NCBI GenBank assembly: GCA_000212915.1
Contig: CM001167.1
Location: 235,780-299,779, forward strand
DNA from: Bacteroides coprosuis DSM 18011
Lineage (GTDB): Bacteria; Bacteroidota; Bacteroidia; Bacteroidales; Bacteroidaceae
Length of the DNA stretch: 64,000 nucleotides
Direction: 5' to 3'
Shown here: positions 8,305 through 18,403 of the stretch, in pieces
Numbering within the stretch: the first letter of the stretch is position 1
Layout: every line of letters begins with the position of its first letter
The notes under the pieces: generated by a model
Database searches by the model: none
What the model saw: only the letters and a program-made list of their open reading frames with translations
What the model was told of the DNA's origin: nothing
Position numbers and translations under genes: made by a program

Positions 8305-9339
8305 CTATTCTTGGGCAAGCTGAACTTCAACTCCATTGAATATTCTACTCTGACCTGCAATAACTACTTGAGAATTATTTTCCACGCCTGATAATAATTC
8401 GTATTCATCTCCCATTCGGCGTCCCAACTCTACCTTGTTGTAAGAAACCTTTCCATCTTTATAGACGAACACATAGCGATCTCCTGAACCAGATTGTTTG
8501 ACTATGGCTAAATCAGGGACAACCACATGGTCTTTTGTTCCATAATTTAAAATTGCTCTTGCAAACATTCCTGGACGCACTTTTTGATTCGCATTATTTA
8601 GTTTAACTTCTACAATAAAAGTACGAGTTATGGGGTCTATTGTAGGATAAACTAATGATATAGTACCTTTAAAAAGTTCATCAGGATATACGTCAAGCTT
8701 AATATCAACAGATGCACCTTTTTCTACTTTGGAATAAAAAGACTCTGATACATTAATAAATAGTTTTACTGGATTTATCTGTTCAACAACTAAAACAGGT
8801 GTTGACCCATTGTACAAATCACCATTATCATAGTTTCTAGCAGAAACAACTCCATTAATTGGACTTACTAGTGAAGTGTTTTCCAATAAATTACTGAAAG
8901 ATGTCTGACTCACATCTAGTGTAGTTTTTGCAGCATCCCATTCTGATTTTGAAACACCACCTACCTTATATAATTCATCAATTCGATTAAATTCAGTTTT
9001 TTGATTTTCTAGCTGAAGTTCCAACTGTTTTAAATTAGCTGCATCCATCTGCACTAACTTCTGTCCTTTTCTTACTTGATCTCCTACTTCAACATATATT
9101 TTATCGATACGAATAGGACTTTGGGGAGCAATATTATTTTTGATTTCTGGTTCAATAGTACCAGTATATTCATGAATCTGTGCTACAGGACGAGACGATA
9201 CTTGAGCTATCTTAACGATAGGAGACTCATTAACTTGTGAACTTTGTTCAGAAGTCTCTTTATTATTACTTCCACAAGAAGTCAATACCAAAAGCGATAA
9301 AAGAGCTAATGGTTGAAGAAATATTTTTAAATTATACAT
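8305..9339 (-). CDS. RND efflux periplasmic adaptor (membrane fusion protein)
   Basis: 344 residues beginning with a lipoprotein signal peptide (lipobox LTSC, Cys22). A split biotinyl-lipoyl domain (about 70-100 and 160-175) flanks a short helical hairpin (about 105-150), followed by beta-barrel and membrane-proximal domains, as in AcrA. It bridges permease and outer-membrane channel. It lies 8 nt after tolC and 28 nt before the permease gene, the common order in Bacteroidales efflux operons. Confidence 0.94.
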   Translation of the reverse strand: MYNLKIFLQPLALLSLLVLTSCGSNNKETSEQSSQVNESPIVKIAQVSSRPVAQIHEYTGTIEPEIKNNIAPQSPIRIDKIYVEVGDQVRKGQKLVQMDAANLKQLELQLENQKTEFNRIDELYKVGGVSKSEWDAAKTTLDVSQTSFSNLLENTSLVSPINGVVSARNYDNGDLYNGSTPVLVVEQINPVKLFINVSESFYSKVEKGASVDIKLDVYPDELFKGTISLVYPTIDPITRTFIVEVKLNNANQKVRPGMFARAILNYGTKDHVVVPDLAIVKQSGSGDRYVFVYKDGKVSYNKVELGRRMGDEYELLSGVENNSQVVIAGQSRIFNGVEVQLAQE

Positions 9340-9347
9340 ATGTATCT

Positions 9348-10721
9348 TTATTTTATATAACTAAATTTATCAAACTCATCAATGCCTAAAACTTTGTTAT
9401 ACTCAGTACGAGCTATAACATAATCATAGATAGCTTGAGTATATGCTAGCTCAGCTTGTGTGAGGGCAACCTCTGAATCATTCAATTCCAAAATTGTTCC
9501 TCGACCTACTTCATACATAGTACGAGCAATTTCCCGGCCTTTCATTGCCTGGCGTACACTTTCTACATTACTGTCTATCTGCTCAACACTAGCTTGCATA
9601 TTATCAATATAACTTTGTGCTTGCATATTTAATTGGCGCTGTAAATTAATACGTGCCTGATTCAACTTGGCTAGCTCAATTTTAGACTGCTTTACTTTGG
9701 AAATAGTGCTAGCTTTGAATAATGGAATAGAAAGAGTTACACCCAACGATGATGAAGGATACCATCTATAGTGAGCAATTCTAAAATCATTATTCATTGA
9801 TAAATAGGTATAATTAAAAGAAGCCGTTAAAGTCGGCATATAATTTGTCTTTTGAAGTTTTAAGCTATGCTGCAAAAGTTTTTCATTATGATCAAGCTGC
9901 TTTAAATCTGTATTAGCAGATAGATCAATACTTAAAGGGCGATAATAAGAACCAAAAGTATCTACAGCCACTAGCTGTTCATACTCATTCAGCGAACCCT
10001 CAACCTCTAAGTCTATAGGACTAGAAATACCCATTAATACTTTTAACTGAAGTTTTGATAATCGAATAGCATTTTCTGCAGAAACTACTGAAGGTTTCAA
10101 ATTCCTCATTTGAACTTCAGCTCGAATTTTATCATACTCACTTACTGTTCCTTGATTAAATTTAGCATCAACAATCTCAAAATTAGCTTTGGCTTGATTA
10201 TAACTTTTTAAAAGAACACGATAACTATCTTGAGCCAACAAGATTTGCATATATGCTTTAGTTACCTCACTTATCAAATCAATTTTAGAAGCTCTAGCTT
10301 TTTCAACAGCCAAATCAATATCCTCTTTACTCATATTTATACTCCTATAAAGTGCAGGAGCAAAAATGGGTAAGTGAACGTTTAAACCTCCATTATATGT
10401 GTTATCCATCCCCACCTTTATAGTAGTAGTTTCTTCACCAAACTTCATAGCCATAGTTTGCTTTTTGATAGCTCTAGAATAGCTCCCATCCAAGGTAACC
10501 TCGGGAATCAACCCTCCAATAATCTCTTTTTTTGCTTGTTTCTTCAATTCAACTTCATGTCCTGCAATTACCATAGTAGGATTCTCTGCTAAGGATATAT
10601 CAATAGCTTGCTCAAGATTTATCTTCAGTAGATTATTATCAATATCTTGGGCGAAAAGCCCTGAAGGATAAAAAAGCAAACAACAAAGTAGAATTAAAAA
10701 ATTCCGTAATTTTCTTTCCAT
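9348..10721 (-). CDS. TolC family outer-membrane channel protein
   Basis: 457 residues with an N-terminal signal peptide (about 1-25, ending FAQ) and the duplicated long-helix architecture of outer-membrane efflux proteins, with heptad-rich stretches at about 130-190 and 340-420. As a trimer it forms the outer-membrane duct of the pump. It follows the TetR-type regulator by 27 nt. The assignment rests on overall architecture, operon position and family-like N and C termini. Confidence 0.93.
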   Translation of the reverse strand: MERKLRNFLILLCCLLFYPSGLFAQDIDNNLLKINLEQAIDISLAENPTMVIAGHEVELKKQAKKEIIGGLIPEVTLDGSYSRAIKKQTMAMKFGEETTTIKVGMDNTYNGGLNVHLPIFAPALYRSINMSKEDIDLAVEKARASKIDLISEVTKAYMQILLAQDSYRVLLKSYNQAKANFEIVDAKFNQGTVSEYDKIRAEVQMRNLKPSVVSAENAIRLSKLQLKVLMGISSPIDLEVEGSLNEYEQLVAVDTFGSYYRPLSIDLSANTDLKQLDHNEKLLQHSLKLQKTNYMPTLTASFNYTYLSMNNDFRIAHYRWYPSSSLGVTLSIPLFKASTISKVKQSKIELAKLNQARINLQRQLNMQAQSYIDNMQASVEQIDSNVESVRQAMKGREIARTMYEVGRGTILELNDSEVALTQAELAYTQAIYDYVIARTEYNKVLGIDEFDKFSYIK

Positions 10722-10748
10722 CGTCGTCTTTGGATTATTAAAATTATA

Positions 10749-11423
10749 TTATTTTATTACACTCCTATTCTTTTGCTCTATTCGATACTCCTCAATGAAC
10801 TTTTCTAATTTATCAATACCTTTAGGCGTTGATATACCTCTTAAATATGTAAACATGATTGATTCATAAACTTCAAGGAAAGGAAATTTCAAATATAAAT
10901 TGGAATGCAATAGAAAATTAAATTGTTCTCTAACAAGAATATTTACTATTTCGAAATTAACATCAGGGCGAAACAAACCTTGTTTTACACCAGACGTAAA
11001 AAAGTTAATAGTATCTGTTGAATCTTTTCTCTGACCTTTAAGAAACAAATCATATACTCTAGGATATTTTTGAATATCCTCAAAAAATCTTTTATCAGTA
11101 ATGTGGTATTGTTGAATAGTATATTTATAACATCTTAAAATAACCTCCAACACATTGTCAGTTTGAGATAAAACTTCAGCTACGAAATCACGCATCTTCT
11201 CTTGCCCCTTTAAAATACATTCGCGTAATAAAGCTTCCTTGTCTTTAAAAAGCTGATATAAGGTACGTTTAGAAATTCCAGCAGAAGCTGCTATTTCATC
11301 CATAGTTACTGTCTTAATACCATAGTTTGCGAATGCATTAGAAGCTATTAGTATTAATTGATCTTTTAAAACCTCTTTAGGATCACTTTCTGTTAATTTA
11401 ATTGTATCAGTCATAACTCTCAT
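10749..11423 (-). CDS. TetR/AcrR family transcriptional regulator of the efflux operon
   Basis: 224 residues from the first ATG; the second ATG, at 11414, has a better GAGAG spacing and may be the true start (221 residues). The N-terminal TetR helix-turn-helix is clear: TMDEIAASAGISKRTLYQLF at about 40-60. The all-helical C-terminal domain would bind a ligand and dimerise. It is the first gene of the efflux operon, so it probably represses its own synthesis together with the pump. A 15-bp palindrome at 11466-11480 is a candidate operator. Confidence 0.93.
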   Translation of the reverse strand: MRVMTDTIKLTESDPKEVLKDQLILIASNAFANYGIKTVTMDEIAASAGISKRTLYQLFKDKEALLRECILKGQEKMRDFVAEVLSQTDNVLEVILRCYKYTIQQYHITDKRFFEDIQKYPRVYDLFLKGQRKDSTDTINFFTSGVKQGLFRPDVNFEIVNILVREQFNFLLHSNLYLKFPFLEVYESIMFTYLRGISTPKGIDKLEKFIEEYRIEQKNRSVIK

Positions 11424-11441
11424 TATAAAATATCATCTAAG

Positions 11442-11449
11442 CAAAGATA
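11442..11449 (-). promoter_or_regulatory. Promoter -7 element of the tetR-efflux operon
   Basis: Minus-strand TATCTTTG, a full match to TAnnTTTG, 18-25 nt before the first ATG of the regulator. The expected -33 position (11469-11472) lacks TTTG and falls inside a palindrome. Confidence 0.6.
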
Positions 11450-11465
11450 GATATATAAACTCATT

Positions 11466-11480
11466 AAACTATTATAGTTT
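11466..11480. promoter_or_regulatory. Candidate TetR operator palindrome
   Basis: AAACTATTATAGTTT is a perfect 15-bp palindrome with 7-bp arms around a central T. It covers the -33 region of the promoter for the regulator-pump operon, where a bound dimer would block RNA polymerase. Length and placement fit TetR-family operators; binding is inferred. Confidence 0.55.
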
Positions 11481-12148
11481 TCTATGAAATCCTGTTTTTA
11501 AATAATTTTAAAGAATAAGGCAACCCCAAGAACCATTAAGGACAAAATATGTTACAAGCAAAATACAACTAAAGCTATGCTATTGACAGCCGAACAATTA
11601 GAGTTTCAAGTAACATTAGAAATCATTATTCACTAATAATAATTCAGACTTAAGCATAAAGAGATAAAGCTAAAATTAATATGCTAATCAATGAAAGAAC
11701 TCACAACTCAAGCAATTAAAATAAAACTTTCAAAGTAACTTATTTTTCAAGAAAGTATAAACTCATTGAAAAAAATTCAAACTGAACAAAGAACTAATTT
11801 AATATTTAGTAAATATATCCGGGAAAAATAAAAGAAAGTGCACCATTTTAAGTTGAGTAATTATGACTGTACAAACATTAATATTATATGTAGTCTATGG
11901 TGGTTTGAGAAATACCAGAAAAGTATAGCAAAAAAGAAACTTAAGATTTTCAATGGGGAGACTATTTAGTTGAAAGTGTAATACATTCCAAAAACAACCT
12001 TTAAGAAATAAATTGGAAGATTTATTATTGCAGAAAACTAACAAGTAAATGTCAACAAGATTTATTCTTCACAAATCTAAGCATGATAAAAAAACAGTAA
12101 CACCTACACGCATATCAACAAAGGATAGATTATTTGTATTATAATAAA
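11481..12148. other. Long AT-rich stretch without a recognisable gene
   Basis: About 670 bp between the efflux promoter and the rplQ terminator. I see no frame with credible coding character, no tRNA, no strong hairpin and no consensus promoter on either strand. It could be decayed sequence or hold an unrecognised small RNA. Confidence 0.4.
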
Positions 12149-12149
12149 A

Positions 12150-12179
12150 AAAGAGAGTGCCCCACAGGACACTCTCTTT
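12150..12179 (-). terminator. Terminator of the ribosomal protein operon
   Basis: A 10-bp perfect stem (AAAGAGAGTG/CACTCTCTTT) with a 10-nt loop. On the minus strand it is followed directly by a run of seven T. It stands about 30 nt after the rplQ stop codon and closes the long S10-spc-alpha transcription unit. Confidence 0.9.
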
Positions 12180-12207
12180 AAATATATGATTAAATGTTGG
12201 TGCTAGA

Positions 12208-12687
12208 TTATTCTGCTGATTCCTCAGTAGAAGTTTCTGCAGCTGTGTTTTCAACAGCTTGTTCTTTTGAACTACCTCTTCTTGAACGACGAGTACGTTT
12301 TTTAGTACCGACTTCTTTTGCAAGATTTTCGTTGTAATCAACTAGTTCAATAAAACACATTTCAGCATTATCACCTAAACGGTTACCTAGCTTGATAATG
12401 CGAGTATAGCCACCTGGACGATCAGCCACTTTAACTGAAATCTCTTGAAATAGCTCACTAATAGCATACTTATCTTGCAAAGATCTAAATACTACACGAC
12501 GTGAGTTAGTAGTATCATTTTTAGATTTTGTAATCAAAGGCTCAATAAACTGCTTCAAAGCTTTCGCTTTAGCAACAGTCGTAGTGATTCTTTTGTGCAT
12601 AATCAAAGAACATGCCATATTACCCAACATAGCACTTCTATGAGAAGCAGTACGACTTAAGTGGTTAAATTTTTTATTATGTCTCAT
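12208..12687 (-). CDS. rplQ: 50S ribosomal protein L17
   Basis: 159 residues. The conserved L17 core ([20 protein letters not shown] near the start and [15 protein letters not shown] near 95) lies at the edge of the large subunit, near the exit tunnel. About 30 extra C-terminal residues form a basic stretch ([10 protein letters not shown]) and then an acidic Ala/Glu/Thr tail; such extensions are common in Bacteroidota. It is the last gene of the alpha operon, 2 nt after rpoA, and is followed by a strong terminator. Confidence 0.98.
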   Translation of the reverse strand: MRHNKKFNHLSRTASHRSAMLGNMACSLIMHKRITTTVAKAKALKQFIEPLITKSKNDTTNSRRVVFRSLQDKYAISELFQEISVKVADRPGGYTRIIKLGNRLGDNAEMCFIELVDYNENLAKEVGTKKRTRRSRRGSSKEQAVENTAAETSTEESAE

Positions 12688-12689
12688 TA

Positions 12690-13682
12690 TTATTCTTTAT
12701 CTAATTTATATTTAGAAATATCGGTTCCAAATGAAAGATTCAGACTTGCAAGCAAATCATCAAGCTCTGCAAGCGATTTCTTTCCAAAATTACGGAATTT
12801 AAGAAGATCTGTCTTTTGATACTGCACTAGGTCTCCTAAAGTATGCACTTCAGCAGCCTTCAAGCAGTTAAGAGCACGAACAGATAGATCAATATCAGTC
12901 AATTTGGTTTTAAGCAATTGACGCATATGAAGAACCTCTTCATCAAACTCTTCATTACCTTCACCTTCAGTTGCTTCCAATGTGATTTTCTCATCAGAAA
13001 ACAACATAAAGTGGTAAATCAAAATCTTAGCAGCCTCTTTTAAAGCATCCTTTGGATGTACGGAACCATCAGTACTGATTTCAAGTATTAATTTTTCGTA
13101 GTCTGTTTTTTGTTCTACACGATAATTCTCTACATAATACTTCACATTACGAATGGGAGTAAAAATAGAGTCAATAGGCAACACATTAACATCAGTACAG
13201 TACTCACGATTTTCTTCGGCAGGAACATAACCGCGACCTTTGTTAACTGTTAGCTCAATTTGCATCGTTGCTTTTGGATCTAAATGACAAATAACTAACT
13301 CAGGATTTAACACTTCAAATCCAGTCAAATATTTTCCAATATCACCAGCTTTAAACTCTTTAGAATTTTCAATAGTGATGCTTACCTTTTCGCTTTCGAA
13401 TTCTTCAACTACTTGTTTGAATCTAACCTGTTTTAGATTCAAAATCATGTTGGTTACGTCTTCTCGCACACCTGAAACACTAGAAAATTCGTGCTCTACA
13501 CCATCAATTTTGACAGTAGTAATAGCAAAACCTTCTAATGAAGAAAGGAGAATACGACGTAGAGCATTACCAACGGTGATACCGAAGCCAGGTTCCAACG
13601 GACGAAATTCGAATTTACCGAATTTATTATCCGCTTCCAACATTAATACTTTATCAGGTTTTTGAAATGCTAATATCGCCAT
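12690..13682 (-). CDS. rpoA: DNA-directed RNA polymerase subunit alpha
   Basis: 330 residues. The N-terminal domain (about 1-235) carries the dimerisation and assembly region ([20 protein letters not shown]). An acidic linker follows, and then the C-terminal helix-hairpin-helix domain ([18 protein letters not shown] to FGKKSLAEL) that contacts promoter DNA and activators. It lies between rpsD and rplQ as in most bacteria and is 11 nt after rpsD. Length and motifs are normal. Confidence 0.98.
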   Translation of the reverse strand: MAILAFQKPDKVLMLEADNKFGKFEFRPLEPGFGITVGNALRRILLSSLEGFAITTVKIDGVEHEFSSVSGVREDVTNMILNLKQVRFKQVVEEFESEKVSITIENSKEFKAGDIGKYLTGFEVLNPELVICHLDPKATMQIELTVNKGRGYVPAEENREYCTDVNVLPIDSIFTPIRNVKYYVENYRVEQKTDYEKLILEISTDGSVHPKDALKEAAKILIYHFMLFSDEKITLEATEGEGNEEFDEEVLHMRQLLKTKLTDIDLSVRALNCLKAAEVHTLGDLVQYQKTDLLKFRNFGKKSLAELDDLLASLNLSFGTDISKYKLDKE

Positions 13683-13693
13683 GAAATTAATTA

Positions 13694-14299
13694 TTATTTA
13701 GAGTACAATTCTACGATCAACTGTTCTTTAATGTTTTCTGGAATGTCAGTTCTTTCAGGAATGTGAAGGAACTTACCAGTTTTAGAAGTGTCATCCCATT
13801 CTAACCATGGGTACTTACTATGATTAAATCCAGCAAGTGAATTTGAAACAACTTCTAGAGATTTAGATCTCTCACGAACACCGATCAATTGACCAGGTTT
13901 AACTGCAAATGATGGAATATCAACTACTTTACCATCAACAGTAATATGTCTATGATTCACTAACTGACGAGCAGCTGCACGTGTAGGTGCAATTCCTAAA
14001 CGGAACACTACGTTATCAAGTCTTGATTCTAGTAATTGTAGTAAGATCTCACCAGTAATACCTTTAGCTTTCTCAGCTTTAGTAAATAAGTTACGGAATT
14101 GTTTTTCAAGTACACCGTATGTATATTTTGCTTTTTGTTTTTCTTTAAGCTGAATTCCGTATTCTGAAGTTTTTCTTCTTCTTGAATTGCCGTGCTGACC
14201 TGGAGGGTAGTTCTTTTTAGATAAAACTTTATCTGCTCCGAAGATAGCTTCTCCAAATTTACGAGCAATTTTTGATTTTGGTCCAGTATATCTAGCCAT
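13694..14299 (-). CDS. rpsD: 30S ribosomal protein S4
   Basis: 201 residues. The S4 RNA-binding domain is visible ([20 protein letters not shown], then [11 protein letters not shown]). S4 starts 30S assembly on 16S rRNA. It is preceded by a 115-nt spacer, unusually long for this operon, which contains a small hairpin and would be the place for leader-mediated autoregulation if it occurs here. The N terminus lacks the Cys cluster of zinc-binding S4 forms. Confidence 0.98.
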   Translation of the reverse strand: MARYTGPKSKIARKFGEAIFGADKVLSKKNYPPGQHGNSRRRKTSEYGIQLKEKQKAKYTYGVLEKQFRNLFTKAEKAKGITGEILLQLLESRLDNVVFRLGIAPTRAAARQLVNHRHITVDGKVVDIPSFAVKPGQLIGVRERSKSLEVVSNSLAGFNHSKYPWLEWDDTSKTGKFLHIPERTDIPENIKEQLIVELYSK

Positions 14300-14353
14300 T
14301 TTATTTATAAATATTTAATTGTTTATACATGAACTTAAAATTGTTGCAGCCGC

Positions 14354-14377
14354 GATTACAGAGAAGAAGATGTAATC
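14354..14377 (-). promoter_or_regulatory. Small hairpin in the rpsK-rpsD spacer
   Basis: GATTACA and TGTAATC form a perfect 7-bp stem with a 10-nt loop in the long gap before rpsD. S4 represses its own operon through leader RNA in several bacteria, so this spacer is a plausible control site, but the hairpin alone is weak evidence. Confidence 0.3.
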
Positions 14378-14414
14378 CAAAACAAAATCAAGTCTCATTG
14401 TAAGAATCAAGTGA

Positions 14415-14804
14415 TTAAACTCTACGTCTTTTTGGAGGACGACAACCATTGTGTGGCAATGGAGTTACATCAACTATCTCAGTAACTTCAATACCTGCGC
14501 CATGCACAGTTCTGATAGCAGACTCACGACCGTTACCTGGTCCTTTAACGTAAGCTTTTACTTTTCTTAATCCTAGATCAAATGCAACTTTTGCACAATC
14601 TTGAGCAGCCATTTGAGCTGCATAAGGAGTATTTTTTTTGGATCCTCTGAATCCCATTTTACCAGCAGATGACCAAGAAATAATCTGTCCATCACCATTT
14701 GCTAGAGAAACGATTATATTGTTGAATGAAGAGTGAACATGTAATTGTCCAACTGCATCTATCTTAACGTTTCTCTTTTTAGCTGCGACTGTTTTTTTTG
14801 CCAT
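14415..14804 (-). CDS. rpsK: 30S ribosomal protein S11
   Basis: 129 residues with the family core [20 protein letters not shown] and the C-terminal [14 protein letters not shown]11 forms part of the platform near the E site with S6 and S18. It is 11 nt after rpsM and is followed by the long spacer before rpsD. Length is normal. Confidence 0.98.
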   Translation of the reverse strand: MAKKTVAAKKRNVKIDAVGQLHVHSSFNNIIVSLANGDGQIISWSSAGKMGFRGSKKNTPYAAQMAAQDCAKVAFDLGLRKVKAYVKGPGNGRESAIRTVHGAGIEVTEIVDVTPLPHNGCRPPKRRRV

Positions 14805-14815
14805 ATCAACAATTA

Positions 14816-15196
14816 TTATTTAGTAGCTATTTTCTTATTTGCAACTGTTTTCTTTCTACCTTTACGAGTACGAGCATTGTTTTTTGTACTTTGTCCTCTC
14901 ACAGGTAAGCCAATACGATGACGTACACCTCTATAACAACCTATATCCATTAAACGTTTAATGTTAAGTTGTACTTCAGAGCGTAAATCACCCTCCACTT
15001 TAAATTCAGCACCTATAATCTCACGAATTTTAGCTGCTTGGTCATCGGTCCATTCGTTAACCTTAAGGTTACGATCAATCCCCGCTTTTTCTAAAATTTT
15101 ATTTGCGTTACTACGACCAATTCCATAAATGTAGGTCAACGCAATTTCCCCCCTTTTATTCTGAGGTAAATCTACACCAACTATTCTAATAGCCAT
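14816..15196 (-). CDS. rpsM: 30S ribosomal protein S13
   Basis: 126 residues with the helix-two-turn-helix region ([19 protein letters not shown]) and the basic tail ([20 protein letters not shown]). It sits in the head of the small subunit, contacts P-site tRNA and bridges to the 50S subunit. It lies between rpmJ and rpsK in the conserved alpha operon order. Confidence 0.98.
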   Translation of the reverse strand: MAIRIVGVDLPQNKRGEIALTYIYGIGRSNANKILEKAGIDRNLKVNEWTDDQAAKIREIIGAEFKVEGDLRSEVQLNIKRLMDIGCYRGVRHRIGLPVRGQSTKNNARTRKGRKKTVANKKIATK

Positions 15197-15230
15197 ATAT
15201 TAATTTATTTCTTCTGCAAAAATAATTAAA

Positions 15231-15347
15231 TTATCCTTGACGTTGTTTATACTTAGGATTTTTCTTGTTAATAATATACAAACGACCTTTACGTCTTACG
15301 ATTTTACAGTCTGGCGTACGTTTTTTTAATGATGCTCTAACTTTCAT
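15231..15347 (-). CDS. rpmJ: 50S ribosomal protein L36
   Basis: A 38-codon frame, ATG at 15347 and TAA at 15231, lying between infA and rpsM as expected. The product begins [20 protein letters not shown] and ends KYKQRQG, matching L36. Only one cysteine (C14) remains of the four-residue zinc ribbon, so this is a zinc-independent (C-) form. It starts 8 nt after the infA stop. Confidence 0.96.
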   Translation of the reverse strand: MKVRASLKKRTPDCKIVRRKGRLYIINKKNPKYKQRQG

Positions 15348-15355
15348 ATCTAAAA

Positions 15356-15574
15356 TTATTTATATCTGAATACGATTCGACCTTTTGATAAGTCGTATGG
15401 AGACATTTCAACTTTAACTCTATCACCAGGAAGAATTTTAATATAATGCATTCTCATCTTTCCAGAAATATGAGCTGTAATCTCATGTCCATTTTCTAAT
15501 TCTACACGAAACATTGCATTAGACAATGCTTCAACTATTACTCCGTCTTGTTCTATTGCGGGTTGTTTAGCCAT
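15356..15574 (-). CDS. infA: Translation initiation factor IF-1
   Basis: 72 residues forming a single S1-like OB fold ([19 protein letters not shown], then [21 protein letters not shown]). IF-1 occupies the A site of the 30S subunit during initiation and helps IF-2 and IF-3. Its start is 2 nt after the map stop codon, suggesting coupling. This map-infA-rpmJ order is usual in Bacteroidota. Confidence 0.98.
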   Translation of the reverse strand: MAKQPAIEQDGVIVEALSNAMFRVELENGHEITAHISGKMRMHYIKILPGDRVKVEMSPYDLSKGRIVFRYK

Positions 15575-15576
15575 AA

Positions 15577-16374
15577 TTATTTAATATCCTTTCTTAAAAC
15601 TTCTTCAACAAATTCAAACGATGATAAAATATCTGCAGAGTGCATACCAATAGCAATAGTATGCTCAAAATGAGCTGCACATTTTCTGTCTAATGTTCTC
15701 ACCGTCCAACCATCATTTTCAATTCCTATTTCTCTATTGCCTTGAGTTATCATTGGTTCAATAGCAATGCACATTCCCTTTTTTAACTGCTTTCCACGAC
15801 CTCTTATACCGTAGTTTGGAACTTGAGGATCTTCATGCATTTCTTTTCCAATGCCGTGACCTACAAACTCTCTTACTACTTCAAAGCCATAAGATTCAGC
15901 ATAAGACTGAATTGCATACCCTATATCTCCTAAACGATGCCCATGAACAGCTTGTTCAATTCCCTTATACAAAGACTCCTTGGTTATCTGAAGTAACTGT
16001 TTAACTTCAGGAGCTACATCACCTACACAAAATGTAAATGCTGAATCACCACAAAAACCATTCATATAAGTACCACAGTCTACAGAAACAATATCACCAT
16101 CTTTCAATGGAATATCATTAGGTATACCATGAACAACTACTTCATTTACAGAAGTACAAAGAGACCCAGGAAAAGGCTGTCCTAAATGATTAGGGAAACC
16201 TTTAAATGTAGGTACTGCCCCATTATCTCGTATAAACTCTTCAGCTATTTTATCAAGCTGAAGAGTAGTTACTCCTGGTTCAATAATTTTTGCTACTTCC
16301 GCTAAAGTTTGACCAACCAAAAGGTTGCTTTTTCGTAATAGCTCAATCTCTTCTTCTGTTTTAAGAAATATCAT
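15577..16374 (-). CDS. map: Methionine aminopeptidase, type I
   Basis: 265 residues with the pita-bread fold. The metal ligands are visible: D99 (VSVDCGTY), D110 (CGDSAF), H174 ([12 protein letters not shown]), E207 (IEPMI) and E238 (HFEHTIAI). It removes the initiator methionine from nascent proteins. It lies between secY (14 nt) and infA (2 nt), its common place in this ribosomal operon. Confidence 0.97.
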   Translation of the reverse strand: MIFLKTEEEIELLRKSNLLVGQTLAEVAKIIEPGVTTLQLDKIAEEFIRDNGAVPTFKGFPNHLGQPFPGSLCTSVNEVVVHGIPNDIPLKDGDIVSVDCGTYMNGFCGDSAFTFCVGDVAPEVKQLLQITKESLYKGIEQAVHGHRLGDIGYAIQSYAESYGFEVVREFVGHGIGKEMHEDPQVPNYGIRGRGKQLKKGMCIAIEPMITQGNREIGIENDGWTVRTLDRKCAAHFEHTIAIGMHSADILSSFEFVEEVLRKDIK

Positions 16375-16388
16375 ATTCTAATAACTTA

Positions 16389-17738
16389 CTAATAAGCAGA
16401 CACACCAGAACGACCACGTACTCTACCAGAATCTAGCAGACCGTCATAATGACGCATTAGTAAGTGGCTTTCTATTTGTTGTAATGTATCCAACACCACA
16501 CCAACAAGAATAAGCAAAGATGTACCACCAAAGAACTGAGCAAACCCTGGTTGAACTCCGAAAATAGAACCAGCAAAAGCTGGAAGTATCGCAATTAACG
16601 CAAGGAAGAAAGCTCCAGGTAATGTAATGCGAGACATGATAACGTCAATAAATTCCGCCGTATTCTTTCCAGGTTTAATTCCTGGGATAAAGCCATTATT
16701 GCGCTTCATATCATCTGCCATCTGTGTTGGGTTAATGGTAACTGCAGTATAAAAATAGGTAAATACTATAATTAATAATGCGAATACAAAGTTATACCAA
16801 AAACTCGTATAATTAAATAAAGATTTCATAAATCCACCAAATTCATGTGAATTAGTGAATAATGAAGAAATTGAAATGGGAACAAACATAATTGCTTGAG
16901 CAAAAATGATAGGCATAACACCTGCAGCATTAACCTTTAATGGTATATACTGACGAGCACCACCTACTTGCTTATTACCAACTACTCGTTTTGCATATTG
17001 AACTGGAACTTTACGTACGCCTTGTACTAATAAAATTGCACCAGCAATAACAACAAGTAAAACGACTAATTCAATAAGGAACATCACAAGACCACCAGCA
17101 CTAATATTGCTAAATCTTGAAGTAACTTCTTGAATAAACGCTTCAGGTAAACGTGCTATAATTCCCACTAAAATGATCATAGAGATACCATTACCAATTC
17201 CTTTATCAGTAATACGCTCTCCAAGCCATAAAATAAACATACTACCTGCAGCCAAAATAATGGTTGAGGTAATCATAAACACTGTCCAATCTAATGAAGC
17301 ATTAAGGGCCATTCCGGCCTGTGCTCTAAGATTTAGGAGGTAAGCAGGGGCTTGAACCAACAATATACCGATAGTTAAATAGCGTGTATATTGATTCATT
17401 TTTGTTCTACCACTCTCACCATCTCGTTGCAGCTTTTGAAAGTAAGGAACCGCTATCCCAAGTAATTGTATCACGATGGAAGCCGAAATATACGGCATTA
17501 TTCCTAATGCGAAAATTGAAGCATTAGAGAACGCACCACCAGAGAACATGTTAAGCAAAGCTAACAAACCCTCACTAGTTTGGTTCTGCAATTGAGCCAA
17601 ATCAGCAGGGTTAATACCGGGCAATACTACAAAAGAGCCGAAACGATAAATTGCAACAAATAATATGGTAATGAGGATCCGGTTTCTCAGATCCTCAATA
17701 CTCCATATATTTTTTAATGTTTCAATAGCTTTTTTCAT
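16389..17738 (-). CDS. secY: Preprotein translocase subunit SecY
   Basis: 449 residues with about ten membrane helices. Family stretches include RNRILITILFVAIYRFGSFV near the start, the plug-region sequence SGGAFSNASIFALGIMPYIS, and RMPEA-like loops. SecY forms the protein-conducting channel with SecE and SecG. It is 4 nt after rplO, as is normal in the spc operon. Confidence 0.98.
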   Translation of the reverse strand: MKKAIETLKNIWSIEDLRNRILITILFVAIYRFGSFVVLPGINPADLAQLQNQTSEGLLALLNMFSGGAFSNASIFALGIMPYISASIVIQLLGIAVPYFQKLQRDGESGRTKMNQYTRYLTIGILLVQAPAYLLNLRAQAGMALNASLDWTVFMITSTIILAAGSMFILWLGERITDKGIGNGISMIILVGIIARLPEAFIQEVTSRFSNISAGGLVMFLIELVVLLVVIAGAILLVQGVRKVPVQYAKRVVGNKQVGGARQYIPLKVNAAGVMPIIFAQAIMFVPISISSLFTNSHEFGGFMKSLFNYTSFWYNFVFALLIIVFTYFYTAVTINPTQMADDMKRNNGFIPGIKPGKNTAEFIDVIMSRITLPGAFFLALIAILPAFAGSIFGVQPGFAQFFGGTSLLILVGVVLDTLQQIESHLLMRHYDGLLDSGRVRGRSGVSAY

Positions 17739-17742
17739 TAAA

Positions 17743-18189
17743 TCAGAGTTTTATCGCTTTACCACCAACAGCTTCGATAGCTGCAATGGCAGTCTTAGAA
17801 AATGCACTAGCTTCAACATCTACTTTTGATGTTAGCTCGCCATCACCTAAAACTTTTACTGGCTCGCCAGCGGTAGCTAGTCCAGCTTTGATAAATTCAT
17901 TAAGACCAATTTTATCAAGTTTTGTTGCTTCAACTAATTGTTGAACAACATTTAAATTGATTGGTTTGAATTCAACTCTATTACCATTTTTGAAACCAAA
18001 TTTAGGTAAACGACGTTGTAGAGGCATTTGACCACCTTCAAAACCAACTTTTTTCTTGTAACCTGATCTTGATTTTGCACCTTTATGTCCACGTGTAGAT
18101 GTACGTCCAAGACCAGAACCGATACCACGACCGATTCTTCTACTTGAATGAGTAGATCCACATGCAGGTTTTAAGTTACTTAAGTTCAT
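17743..18189 (-). CDS. rplO: 50S ribosomal protein L15
   Basis: 148 residues. The Gly/Arg/Lys-rich N terminus ([20 protein letters not shown]) threads into 23S rRNA, and the folded C-terminal half follows. L15 is a late 50S assembly protein. It lies between rpmD and secY. Length and composition are normal. Confidence 0.98.
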   Translation of the reverse strand: MNLSNLKPACGSTHSSRRIGRGIGSGLGRTSTRGHKGAKSRSGYKKKVGFEGGQMPLQRRLPKFGFKNGNRVEFKPINLNVVQQLVEATKLDKIGLNEFIKAGLATAGEPVKVLGDGELTSKVDVEASAFSKTAIAAIEAVGGKAIKL

Positions 18190-18215
18190 ATCTTAATCTG
18201 TTTTTTCAATTATTA

Positions 18216-18392
18216 TCACTCAACAATGGTAACTAAGTGTTTCACCTTCTCTACCATACCAAGTATTGATGGAGTACTTTCGTGCTCAACAACTCGGTTT
18301 AGTTTACGAAGTCCCAATGCATCAAGAGTTTTTTTCTGATCTTTAGGAGCTCCGATTCTACTTTTAATTTGTTTAATCTTAATAGATGCCAT
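18216..18392 (-). CDS. rpmD: 50S ribosomal protein L30
   Basis: A 58-codon frame, ATG at 18392 and TGA at 18216, lying between rpsE and rplO. The product starts MASIKIKQIKSRIGAPKDQK and continues with the L30 core LDALGLRKLNRVVEHE, ending LVTIVE. A GGAGAT ribosome-binding site lies just upstream of the ATG. Standard spc-operon position and length. Confidence 0.96.
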   Translation of the reverse strand: MASIKIKQIKSRIGAPKDQKKTLDALGLRKLNRVVEHESTPSILGMVEKVKHLVTIVE

Positions 18393-18403
18393 TTATATAT
18401 CTC

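Noticed and set aside
11866-11960. AATACCAGAAA stretch similar to one at about 701-711
   Set aside because: The match is short and without shared flanks, so it is likely chance in AT-rich DNA.
12069-12341. Open frame on the minus strand overlapping rplQ and its terminator
   Set aside because: It is a shadow of rplQ; codon content is low-complexity Lys/Gln/Leu and it would read through the terminator.
14029-14268. 79-codon minus-strand frame inside rpsD
   Set aside because: Lies wholly inside rpsD in another frame; no family resemblance.
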